Positions 1 to 9,566 of a DNA stretch of 64,000 bases are shown one piece after another. A program made the translations under genes and the position numbers. Within the stretch, counting starts at the first letter, position 1; each line of letters opens with the position of its first letter. The stretch comes from JBFWUM01 sp050247255 (GTDB taxonomy: Bacteria; Acidobacteriota; Vicinamibacteria; Vicinamibacterales; UBA2999). The stretch lies in contig JBFWUM010000003.1 of the NCBI GenBank assembly GCA_050247255.1, positions 72,725 through 136,724 on the forward strand, read 5' to 3'. The notes under the pieces are model-generated. The model worked only from the letters and a program-made list of their open reading frames with translations. It made no database searches and was not told where the DNA came from.

Positions 1-72
1 TTCATCAACGTGCGGGAAGAGGCGTGGTCGTCGCCGGGCTACTTTCTCGTGGTCGCGGAAAGGCCCCGGTAG
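1..72 (+). CDS. C-terminal end of an unidentified protein (5' truncated by window edge)
   Basis: Frame 1 is open from the first base and ends at TAG 70-72, giving 23 residues that finish with FLVVAERPR. Codon third positions are GC-rich as in the neighbouring genes, and the stop lies directly against the repeat array that starts at 73. The fragment is too short to identify. It reads in the same direction as the four-helix-bundle gene that follows. It could be a chance frame, but the codon use favours a real gene end. Confidence 0.5.
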   Translation, partial: FINVREEAWSSPGYFLVVAERPR

Positions 73-118
73 GTGGAAAAAGTGAAAAGTGGAAGGGTGG
101 AAAAGTAAGTAGAAAGTG
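73..118. repeat. Degenerate GTGGAAA-type short tandem array, left arm
   Basis: Purine-rich stretch made of roughly seven imperfect copies of a 7-8 base word such as GTGGAAAA, AGTGAAAA, GTGGAAGG. Its inverted counterpart lies at 568-620 (TTCCACTT words), so the pair brackets the four-helix-bundle gene. Shared blocks such as AAAAGTGGAAG occur in both arms in opposite orientation and could form a long stem. Confidence 0.75.
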
Positions 119-190
119 CAACCCGCCAATGCGCGGCCGGGACATTCGGGCCCAATCTGCGTCGGCATGGGCGCTGCACTGGCCTGTCGC

Positions 191-562
191 ATGGCCGACC
201 GGGATCTCTACGTCCGGACGCGTAAGTTTGCTCTGGCAGTCAGAACGTTCTGCGTATCTCTCCCGAAGACCGACGAAGCGCGCGAAGCTGCCTCCCAGCT
301 TCGGCGGGCGGCCAACTCGGTTCGCCAGAACTACCGCGCGGCACGCCGCGGGCGGTCACGCGCCGAATTCGAGGCGAAGCTTGGAACCGTGTTCGAAGAA
401 GCCGACGAAGCCGCGGATTGGCTTCGTTATCTGAGGGATGCGGGCATTCGCCACGACCCGGCACTGGTCCAGGAGTCCGAAGAGCTGGCACGAATCTTCG
501 CCGCGTCGATCAAGACCGCGAGGAAGAACTCGAACCGAATTCGAACGGCGCCCAGGGGCTAG
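191..562 (+). CDS. Four-helix-bundle protein (S23 / 23S rRNA intervening-sequence protein family)
   Basis: Encodes about 123 residues. The pattern fits the small four-helix-bundle family often called S23 or IVP: an opening of the RDLYVRTRKFALAV type, then REAASQLRRAANSVRQNYRAARRGRSRAEFEAKLG, then EEADEAADWLRYLRDAG. The family is known from 23S rRNA intervening sequences and is structurally related to Avd, the accessory protein of diversity-generating retroelements; its function when free-standing is not settled. I chose ATG 191 because the family motif starts there; an upstream ATG at 116 would add 25 residues coded partly by the repeat. The gene stands alone between inverted repeat arms (73-118 and 568-620), which suggests an inserted cassette. 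No reverse transcriptase gene or rRNA is nearby. Confidence 0.85.
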   Translation: MADRDLYVRTRKFALAVRTFCVSLPKTDEAREAASQLRRAANSVRQNYRAARRGRSRAEFEAKLGTVFEEADEAADWLRYLRDAGIRHDPALVQESEELARIFAASIKTARKNSNRIRTAPRG

Positions 563-567
563 GCGCT

Positions 568-604
568 ACTTCCCCCACTCACCTCTTCCACTTTTCCACT
601 TCCT

Positions 605-620
<16 letters not shown>
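568..620. repeat. Degenerate TTCCACT-type short tandem array, right arm
   Basis: Inverted partner of the array at 73-118: pyrimidine-rich words such as CTTCCAC and TTTTCCAC in tandem. It overlaps the 3' end of the response-regulator gene, whose last six residues DDEVEK and TAG stop (605-607) are coded by the array, so the repeat has been absorbed into the end of that gene. Confidence 0.75.
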
Positions 621-2005
<1,385 letters not shown>

Positions 2006-2006
2006 A

Positions 2007-4202
2007 TCAGCATGGTAGTTCGATCGAGAAGCGGGTGCCGCGCGGCTCGTGGTCGGCGACGTCGATGTTGCCGCCGTGCTCGGCGACGATGCGGCGGACG
2101 ATGGCCAGCCCGAGGCCGCTGCCGCGGCGCTTGGTCGAGTAGTACGGCAGGAACAGCTTGTCGCGCTCGGCCGGCGGGATCCCCGGCCCGTCGTCGGCGA
2201 CGACAATGCGCACCACGTTGTTCGCCTGGTCGTGCGCCGTCGAGATGTCGATGGTCCCCTTGCGGTCCATCGCTTCGATGGCGTTGTCGATCAGGTTGAT
2301 CACCACGCGGCGAATCTGCTCCGGGTCGACGGCGACGCGCGGCAGCGTCGCGGTGAAGCACGGGCGGATCTCCACCTCGGCGAAGATGCCGTTGTAGAGG
2401 CCGAGCGTCTCGGTCAGCAGCGCGTGCAGGTCGGTCGGCACCGCGCGCGGCGCCGGCATGCGCGCGAACTGCGAGAACTCGTCCACCAGCCCTTTCAGCG
2501 ACTCGACCTCGCCGACGATCGTCGACGTGCACTCGTCGACCAGCGCGCGCGTGGCATCGGGCGCGTTGCCGAAATGGCGGCGGATGCGCTCGGCCGACAG
2601 CTGGATTGGCGTCAACGGGTTCTTGATTTCGTGCGCCAGCCGGCGCGCCACCTCGCGCCAGGCCGCGACCTTCTGCGCCCGCACCAGCGGCGTCACGTCG
2701 TCGAAGACGATGACCAGCCCTTCGTCGCCGCCGTCGTCGCGCCGGAGCGGCGTCGTCATCACCGCCAGGTGGATCTCGCGCCCGTCGCGGGTGATGGTCA
2801 CGTCCTGCGGCAGCGCCTCGTCGCGGCGCCGCGACAGCGTGTCGATGAGCGTGCCGAACGGCTTCAGTTCCGGGCCGCCGAACACGGTGGCCGCCGGCAG
2901 CCCGGCGACGCCGGCATCGATCCCGAGCAGCCGCGTGGCGGCGGAGTTCGCCGTCCGCACGCGCCCGGCGGCGTCAATCGAGACGACGCCGGTGGCAATG
3001 CGCTCGAGGATCGTTTCCACGTACTGGCGCCGCCCCTCGACCTCGCGGTGCTTCCGCTCCAGTTCCACGGCCGATTGCTCGAGCCGGCGGCGGCTCGCCG
3101 ACAGCTCGCCGGCCATGCTGTTGAACGCCTCGATGAGCGAGCCGAACTCGTCGACCGTTTCCGGCACGACGCGGTGATCGAGGTGGCCGGCGCCGATCTC
3201 CTTGGCGGCGAGCGCCAGCTGCTGCACCGGGCGGGTGATGCGCTTGGCCACGTAGAGGCCCATCCACGTCGAGCCGACGAGGATCATCAGCGTCAGCATC
3301 AGGAAGAACGACAGGTAGACGCCGGTGAGCGGCTGCTGCAGGACGCGCAGCTGCTGGTAACCCTCGTAGGCGTCGGTCATGCGGCGCGCCCGCGCCGCGA
3401 AGTCGCCGGTCAGGTACTCGCTGGCAATGACGACGCCCCGCACGCGGCCGTTCGGCGAGGTGCGCACCGGCACCGCCGTGCGCACCAATTGCCCGCCGCC
3501 CGCCATCGCCTCGATGCTGCGCGCCTCGCGCCCGGCGGCGGCCGAGCGCGCGGCGAGCTGGTCGGCGGCCGTCCGCTCGTAGGCGCGCGGCAGCGCGGCG
3601 CCAGCGGCCTGCGCCGTCAGCTCGACGCCGCCGCCGGTGGCGCGGTAGACCTCGACCAGCGTGACGCGCTGCTGCCGCACATCGGGCTCGATCGCGTTGA
3701 GGAGGGACCCCTGCGCCGACAGGTCGGCGCCGGCCAGCGCCCGCGCCAGCCGGTTCGCTTCCTCGGCGACCAGCCGCTGCCGCTCCTGGTAGTAGTCGCC
3801 GGCAATCGTCGTCGCCGACGAGAGCACTTCCTCCATCGGCGCGTTGAACCAGCGATCGACGCTGTTGCGAATCAGCTCGCCGCCGACGATGAGCACGAGC
3901 AGCGCCGGGACGACGGTCATCCCGATCAGCAGCCCCACCAGCTTGGCGCGGAACTTCGAGAACGGCAGGCCGCGCCGCCGCTCGACCATCACCTTGACGA
4001 TGTTGCGGACGAGGACGAAGACGAGGGCGACGAGGAAGGTGAGGTTGGTGGCGGAGAGGGCGTAGAGGACGAACTCGGTCAGGAAGTCTGGCGCCAGCCC
4101 GGCGGAGCGATTGGCGAGCGTCAGCAGGCCGGCGAGCAGGCCGAGCAGCACCAGGATGCCGACGATGAGCAGCCGCGTGTTGTTGCGGAACGGTTTCGCC
4201 AC
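2007..4202 (-). CDS. NtrY-like membrane sensor histidine kinase
   Basis: 731-residue sensor kinase, GTG start. The N-terminus has three hydrophobic segments (about 10-30, 42-64 and 88-108), an extracytoplasmic sensing region to about 295 and a further transmembrane segment (SFFLMLTLMILVGS) leading into a HAMP domain. A PAS domain follows, then the H-box LAHEIKNPLTP, the N-box NLIDNAIEAM, and the G-boxes DDGPGIP and GSGLGLAIV. The layout matches NtrY, a kinase of nitrogen or redox signalling in many bacteria; the signal here cannot be read from sequence. It lies 22 bases after nrdR and directly before its response regulator. Confidence 0.93.
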   Translation of the reverse strand: MAKPFRNNTRLLIVGILVLLGLLAGLLTLANRSAGLAPDFLTEFVLYALSATNLTFLVALVFVLVRNIVKVMVERRRGLPFSKFRAKLVGLLIGMTVVPALLVLIVGGELIRNSVDRWFNAPMEEVLSSATTIAGDYYQERQRLVAEEANRLARALAGADLSAQGSLLNAIEPDVRQQRVTLVEVYRATGGGVELTAQAAGAALPRAYERTAADQLAARSAAAGREARSIEAMAGGGQLVRTAVPVRTSPNGRVRGVVIASEYLTGDFAARARRMTDAYEGYQQLRVLQQPLTGVYLSFFLMLTLMILVGSTWMGLYVAKRITRPVQQLALAAKEIGAGHLDHRVVPETVDEFGSLIEAFNSMAGELSASRRRLEQSAVELERKHREVEGRRQYVETILERIATGVVSIDAAGRVRTANSAATRLLGIDAGVAGLPAATVFGGPELKPFGTLIDTLSRRRDEALPQDVTITRDGREIHLAVMTTPLRRDDGGDEGLVIVFDDVTPLVRAQKVAAWREVARRLAHEIKNPLTPIQLSAERIRRHFGNAPDATRALVDECTSTIVGEVESLKGLVDEFSQFARMPAPRAVPTDLHALLTETLGLYNGIFAEVEIRPCFTATLPRVAVDPEQIRRVVINLIDNAIEAMDRKGTIDISTAHDQANNVVRIVVADDGPGIPPAERDKLFLPYYSTKRRGSGLGLAIVRRIVAEHGGNIDVADHEPRGTRFSIELPC

Positions 4203-4206
4203 TCGC

Positions 4207-4234
4207 TTCCCTGTTCCGGGTTCCTTATTCCTTG
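4207..4234. repeat. Four heptamers TTCC+NNN between nrdR and the kinase gene
   Basis: Exactly periodic: TTCCCTG, TTCCGGG, TTCCTTA, TTCCTTG. On the coding (minus) strand it reads as four NNNGGAA units. It contains the nrdR stop codon (4225-4227) and an AGGGA stretch that can serve as ribosome-binding site for the kinase gene. It may be a decayed heptamer array or chance; the period is the same as in the other arrays of this window. Confidence 0.5.
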
Positions 4235-4683
4235 GCGTTCAGCAGATCCTTCAGTTCGCTCATGAACTCGCCGATGTCGCGGAACTGGCGGTAGACCGAC
4301 GCGAAGCGGACGTAGGCCACCTTGTCGAGCCGCTTGAGCTCGTCCATGACGAGCCGGCCGATCTCGTCGGTGCTCATCTCCTTCTCGGGACGATCCTGCA
4401 GCGTCGCCTCGACCTTGTCGGCCACGCCCTCGACGGCAGCGACGCTGACCGGCCGCTTCTCGACCGCCTTGAGCAGGCCGCCGATCAGCTTCTGCCGCTC
4501 GAAGCGCTCGCGCGTGCCGTCCTTCTTGATCACCATGTAGGGGATCTCGTCGATCCGCTCGTAGCTGGTGAACCGCCGGCCGCAGTCGAGACACTCCCGG
4601 CGGCGGCGAATGACCTCGCCTTCCTTGCTCTCGCGCGAGTCGACGACCTTATCGCCCAGATGGCCGCAGAACGGGCACTTCAT
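4225..4683 (-). CDS. nrdR: Transcriptional repressor NrdR
   Basis: 152 residues, the normal family length. NrdR binds NrdR boxes upstream of ribonucleotide reductase genes and represses them according to the ATP/dATP state. The N-terminal zinc ribbon is complete (CPFCGH at 3-8 and CLDCGRRF near 31-38), followed by an ATP-cone domain (VIKKDGTRERFERQKL onward). No ribonucleotide reductase gene is in the window. The start codon lies 34 bases inside the end of the upstream flippase-like gene, so the two are probably co-transcribed. Confidence 0.97.
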   Translation of the reverse strand: MKCPFCGHLGDKVVDSRESKEGEVIRRRRECLDCGRRFTSYERIDEIPYMVIKKDGTRERFERQKLIGGLLKAVEKRPVSVAAVEGVADKVEATLQDRPEKEMSTDEIGRLVMDELKRLDKVAYVRFASVYRQFRDIGEFMSELKDLLNAKE

Positions 4684-5728
4684 CGTTACCCCTCTCCGGG
4701 TGCTCGGCCCGGTCGGCTTCGTCGGTCATGCCGCGCAGGCCACGGACGCTCAGCCCGTCGCCCGCCATGAATAGCACGCCGGCAATGGTGACCGGCACGA
4801 ACGAGATGGCGTGCAGCACGATGGCGGCGGCGATCGCCGCGCCGTTGCCGGCGCCGAAGAACGTCGTCACCCCCACGCGGTACGCCTCGTGAAACCCGCC
4901 CACCGCCCCGGGGGTCGGCACCGCGACGCCGATCACCAGCAGCGCCTGCACCAGGAAGCTGCCCGAGAGCGGCATGTCGATGTCGAAGGCGCGCGTCACG
5001 AAGTAGCTTTCGAGCGCGATCGCCACCCAGAGCGGAAACGACCAGAGCAGCGCCAGCACCAGCGGCCGCGGCGTCCGGGCCACGGCCAGCCCTTCGCTGA
5101 AGGTCCGCGCCAGCCCCGCCAGCGCGTCGGCGAACCGATGCGGCAGCACGCGGTTCAGCCCGCGGACGATATTGCCGACCCGTTCGGGGTGTGAGGCGAG
5201 CACGAACATCAGCCCCATCAGCACCGCTGCGGCGACCCCGGCCAGCGTCGCCGACACCTGGATGGGACGCAGCAGGCGGGCCGGCACCGTGCTCGCCGCG
5301 CTGCCCCACGCCCAGGTCGCCAGCAGCACCAGCACGGCAATCAGGTCGAGCACGCGCTCGACGATGATCGTCGCGAAGGTGGCCGTCGGCTTCAGTCCCT
5401 CCTGCTTCGCCAGCAGGTACGGCCGCAGCACGTCGCCGGCGCGGGCCGGCAGGATGAACGACGCCGCAAACCCGATCACCGTCGTGCGGAACGCGGTGCG
5501 GAAGCGTGTCGGCCCCACCGGCGCCAGCAGGTACTGCCAGCGGAACGCGCGCCCCCAGTACGTGATGACGACGAACACGAACGCCGCGCCGAGCATCTCC
5601 GGGCGCGCCGCGCGCACCGCGTCGACGATCTCGCCGAGGTTGGCGTGCCGGAGGAACCAGGCAAAAAGGGCAATCGCCAGAACCGAGACGATGACCGTAC
5701 GAAGGCGTCCGCGCGTCGTGGAAAGCAC
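4649..5728 (-). CDS. Flippase-like / lysylphosphatidylglycerol synthase transmembrane-region family protein
   Basis: 359-residue integral membrane protein, GTG start, with about eight hydrophobic segments. It matches the UPF0104 family, the membrane part of MprF/LPG synthases: YWGRAFRWQYLLAPVG near residue 57, SFILPARAGDVLRPYLL near 90-106, and the late PTPGAVGGFHEAY motif. Proteins of this type without a synthetase domain are thought to flip lipids or glycolipids, but the substrate here is unknown. The 3' end overlaps nrdR by 35 bases. It is divergent from purC, with a short shared promoter region. Confidence 0.88.
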   Translation of the reverse strand: MLSTTRGRLRTVIVSVLAIALFAWFLRHANLGEIVDAVRAARPEMLGAAFVFVVITYWGRAFRWQYLLAPVGPTRFRTAFRTTVIGFAASFILPARAGDVLRPYLLAKQEGLKPTATFATIIVERVLDLIAVLVLLATWAWGSAASTVPARLLRPIQVSATLAGVAAAVLMGLMFVLASHPERVGNIVRGLNRVLPHRFADALAGLARTFSEGLAVARTPRPLVLALLWSFPLWVAIALESYFVTRAFDIDMPLSGSFLVQALLVIGVAVPTPGAVGGFHEAYRVGVTTFFGAGNGAAIAAAIVLHAISFVPVTIAGVLFMAGDGLSVRGLRGMTDEADRAEHPERGNDEVPVLRPSGR

Positions 5729-5740
5729 CAGGGAAGAACC

Positions 5741-5750
5741 TACAATATAT
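5741..5750. promoter_or_regulatory. Overlapping divergent -10-like boxes between flippase gene and purC
   Basis: The plus strand reads TACAAT at 5741-5746 and the minus strand reads TATATT across 5748-5743. Both resemble sigma-A -10 boxes and sit between two divergent genes. The minus-strand box is only about 15 bases from its GTG start, which would give a very short or absent leader. No convincing -35 box was seen. Confidence 0.35.
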
Positions 5751-5832
5751 CAGGGCCCTGCGCGGCGACAGCAGATGCTGTTGCGTACGGTTGCGGGGCC
5801 ACGGGCCTCCCGGTAAGATCCGCGCTTCCCTC

Positions 5833-6732
5833 GTGCCTTCCCCTTCCCCGTTATTGGAAACCCGCGTCGCCGGGCACACGCCTGACCGGCGCGGCAAGGT
5901 CCGCGACATCTTCGACGCCGGCGACGCGCTGGTGCTGGTCGCCACGGATCGCATCTCGGCGTTCGACTACGTGCTCGGCTCCGGCATCCCCGACAAGGGG
6001 AAGGTGCTGACGCAGCTGTCGCGCTTCTGGTTCGAGCAGACGCGGCAGATCGTCCCGAATCACCTGATCACGATGGACCCGGCCGAGTACCCGTCGCCTT
6101 ATCGTGAGGCGGCCGGCCTGCTGCGCGGGCGGTCGATGCTGGTCCGGAAGACGAACCCGTTCCCGGTGGAGTGCGTGGCACGCGGCTACCTGTCGGGATC
6201 CGGGTGGAAGGACTACCAGGCGAGCGGGGCGGTCTGCGGGGTGGCGTTGCCCTCCGGGCTGCGCGAGTCGGATCGGCTGCCGCAGCCCATCTTCACCCCG
6301 GCCACCAAGGCGGCGAGCGGCCACGACGTGAACATCAGCGAGGCCGAAGCGGCGCGGATCATCGGCGCCGGCTACGTGGCCCGGCTGCGCGAGCTGACGC
6401 TGGCGCTCTACGCCTTCGGCACGGCGCACGCCGAATCGCGCGGGATCATCCTCGCCGACACCAAGTTCGAGTTCGGCCTCACGCCGGAGGGCGAGATCCT
6501 CCTGATCGACGAGGCGATGACGCCCGATTCGTCGCGCTACTGGCCGCGCGACCAGTACGAGCCGGGACGGCCGCAGCCGAGCTTCGACAAGCAGTACGTG
6601 CGCGACTATCTCGAGGACATCCGCTGGAACAAGCAACCGCCGGTCCCCTCGCTCCCCGACGAGGTCGTCGCGCGCACCCGTGAGAAGTACCTGGAGGCGT
6701 TCCGGCGCCTGACCGGGCGGGAGATCGAGTAA
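5833..6732 (+). CDS. purC: Phosphoribosylaminoimidazole-succinocarboxamide synthase (SAICAR synthase)
   Basis: About 299 residues from GTG 5833. The enzyme joins aspartate to CAIR using ATP, step 8 of purine synthesis. Family blocks are clear: RRGKVRDIF, ATDRISAFDYVLGSGIPDKGKVL, VECVARGYLSGSGWKDYQ, GIILADTKFEFG and LIDEAMTPDSSRYWP. The start is uncertain: no ATG precedes the conserved region, so GTG 5833 or TTG 5791 is used. GTG 5833 gives a length closer to the family. The TAA stop overlaps the ATG of a small Fis-type regulator, so the two are translationally coupled. Confidence 0.95.
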   Translation: MPSPSPLLETRVAGHTPDRRGKVRDIFDAGDALVLVATDRISAFDYVLGSGIPDKGKVLTQLSRFWFEQTRQIVPNHLITMDPAEYPSPYREAAGLLRGRSMLVRKTNPFPVECVARGYLSGSGWKDYQASGAVCGVALPSGLRESDRLPQPIFTPATKAASGHDVNISEAEAARIIGAGYVARLRELTLALYAFGTAHAESRGIILADTKFEFGLTPEGEILLIDEAMTPDSSRYWPRDQYEPGRPQPSFDKQYVRDYLEDIRWNKQPPVPSLPDEVVARTREKYLEAFRRLTGREIE

Positions 6733-6944
6733 TGCCGATGCGCGAACAGCTCGAGCGGCTGGTCGACGAGATGGTCACCAAGGGGATCCGCTACGAGGAC
6801 GCCGCGCGCGAGTTCGAGAAGCGCTTCATCAGCCACGTCCTGGCCAAGGCCGACGGCAACCTGTGCAAGGCGGCCGACCTGCTCGGCATCCACCGCAACA
6901 CCCTGAGCCGCAAGCTGACCGAATACCGCCTGAAGCGGCCTTGA
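6732..6944 (+). CDS. Small Fis-type helix-turn-helix protein
   Basis: 70 residues. The C-terminal half (HVLAKADGNLCKAADLLGIHRNTLSRKLTEYRL) is a Fis/NtrC-type DNA-binding helix-turn-helix. The N-terminal half is a short helix that could dimerise, as in Fis. It has no receiver or AAA+ domain. It starts within the stop codon of purC and ends inside the groESL promoter, whose -35 box overlaps its last codons. It is either a nucleoid-associated Fis relative or a stand-alone regulator; targets are unknown. Confidence 0.85.
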   Translation: MPMREQLERLVDEMVTKGIRYEDAAREFEKRFISHVLAKADGNLCKAADLLGIHRNTLSRKLTEYRLKRP

Positions 6945-6969
6945 CGCCGTTTTCGGCCCCGGCTAGAAT
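6941..6969 (+). promoter_or_regulatory. Sigma-A-type promoter of groESL
   Basis: TTGACG (-35, 6941-6946), a 17-base spacer, then TAGAAT (-10, 6964-6969). Each box differs from the vegetative consensus by one base and the spacing is ideal. The -35 box overlaps the stop codon of the Fis-type gene, and the -10 box touches the CIRCE operator. Confidence 0.85.
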
Positions 6970-6995
6970 TAGCAGTTGTCTTGAGTGAGTGCCAA
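6969..6995 (+). promoter_or_regulatory. CIRCE operator (HrcA-binding site) upstream of groES
   Basis: TTAGCAGTT - 9 bases - GAGTGCCAA, against the CIRCE consensus TTAGCACTC-N9-GAGTGCTAA (7/9 and 8/9 matches with exact N9 spacing). It begins at the last base of the -10 box, where a bound HrcA repressor would block transcription until heat shock. The hrcA gene is not in this window. Confidence 0.88.
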
Positions 6996-7098
6996 CTCAC
7001 CATGCACAAACCGACCAATTACCTAAGGATTTCGCCCAGGGGACGGCACGTGCCGGGCACCTCCGGGCCTCTACCAGACAGCCTGGGAGCACACTGAG

Positions 7099-7392
7099 AT
7101 GAAAGTCAGACCGCTACACGACCGCATCATCGTTCAGCGCCTCGACGAAGGCGAACAGAAGATCGGCGGGATCATCATCCCCGACACCGCCAAGGAAAAG
7201 CCGCAGCAGGGCAAGGTCATCGCCGCTGGCGCCGGCAAGGTGAAGGATGACGGCAAGCGGCAGCCGCTCGACGTGAAGGACGGCGACACCATCCTGTTCG
7301 GCAAGTACTCCGGGCAGGAAATCAAGATTGACGGTGAGGATTACCTCATCATGCGCGAGGACGAAGTCCTGGCGATTCTCGAGAGCAAGTAG
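7099..7392 (+). CDS. groES: Co-chaperonin GroES
   Basis: 97 residues, full length. The GroES ring caps GroEL during protein folding in the cytoplasm. The sequence opens KVRPLHDRIIVQRLDE, has the mobile loop around EQKIGGIIIPDTAKEKPQQG, and ends YLIMREDEVLAILESK. A GGGAG ribosome-binding site precedes ATG 7099. The leader from the -10 box is about 120 bases. It forms an operon with groEL 12 bases downstream, under CIRCE/HrcA control. Confidence 0.98.
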   Translation: MKVRPLHDRIIVQRLDEGEQKIGGIIIPDTAKEKPQQGKVIAAGAGKVKDDGKRQPLDVKDGDTILFGKYSGQEIKIDGEDYLIMREDEVLAILESK

Positions 7393-7404
7393 GAGCGAAC
7401 GCAC

Positions 7405-9031
<1,627 letters not shown>

Positions 9032-9033
<2 letters not shown>

Positions 9034-9063
9034 TTCAGAATTCTGAATTCTGAATTCTGAATT
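9032..9063. repeat. GAATTCT heptamer array
   Basis: Perfect period-7 repeat: GAATTCT three times followed by GAATT, preceded by AATTCA. The first 18 bases (9032-9049) are a perfect palindrome, so this array carries its own inverted arm. It lies between the groEL stop and the groESL terminator. The AT-rich word contrasts with the surrounding GC-rich DNA. Confidence 0.9.
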
Positions 9064-9098
9064 GGGCCCGGCGAGCTTCGGCTTGCCGGGCCCTTTCT
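9064..9098 (+). terminator. Intrinsic terminator of groESL
   Basis: A 13-bp stem (GGGCCCGGCGAGC paired with GCTTGCCGGGCCC, one G-U pair) closed by a TTCG tetraloop and followed by TTTCT. Its 3' edge meets the stop codon of the convergent cupin gene. Confidence 0.92.
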
Positions 9099-9531
9099 AT
9101 TGCTCGAAGTACGTCGTCTTCACCGGGCCCATGCCGATGATCTGGACGATGACCTCTTCGTCCTTGGCGCCGTCGTAGTGGTGGAGCCCAGCCGGGTGCA
9201 GCATGAAGCCGCCCTGGCGCACCGGGGTCGTCTTGTCCCGGTCCTGCACGTCACCCTCCCCTGTCCACCACGTCCCCTTGATCACCGTCACGTAGCGCGC
9301 CTGATCGTGCATGTGCGGCATGCTCATCTCGCCGGGCGTGAACCGCCGGCGGATCACGTACATCCCCGGCTTCTCGGGATCTCCCGCCACGATCAGCGTC
9401 GTGCCTGGAAAGTCGAGCCCGGCCTCGGGCTGCATGCGCAGCCGGGTCGCATCGACCAGCGGCCCGGCCTGCTGGCCCCATGTCGAAACGGCGCACGCCA
9501 CGAAGACCACGACAGCAACGAGTTTCTTCAT
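9097..9531 (-). CDS. Secreted cupin-domain protein
   Basis: 144 residues from ATG 9531, beginning with a signal peptide (MKKLVAVVVFVACAVSTWGQQ). The mature part is a small cupin barrel: MPHMHDQARYVTVIKGTWW carries the first metal-binding motif (H-x-H and downstream residues) and FMLHPAGLHHYDG the second. It is probably a periplasmic metal-binding protein; the substrate or role is unknown. The frame stays open upstream but the signal peptide fixes the start. It is divergent from the M28 peptidase with only 35 bases between the starts, so the two may share control. Confidence 0.85.
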   Translation of the reverse strand: MKKLVAVVVFVACAVSTWGQQAGPLVDATRLRMQPEAGLDFPGTTLIVAGDPEKPGMYVIRRRFTPGEMSMPHMHDQARYVTVIKGTWWTGEGDVQDRDKTTPVRQGGFMLHPAGLHHYDGAKDEEVIVQIIGMGPVKTTYFEQ

Positions 9532-9566
9532 GCCGCGAATTGAACCACGGAAGTATTCTCTCGGCC

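Noticed and set aside
116..190. N-terminal extension of the four-helix-bundle protein from ATG 116
   Set aside because: The extra residues overlap repeat DNA and precede the conserved start of the family; ATG 191 fits better.
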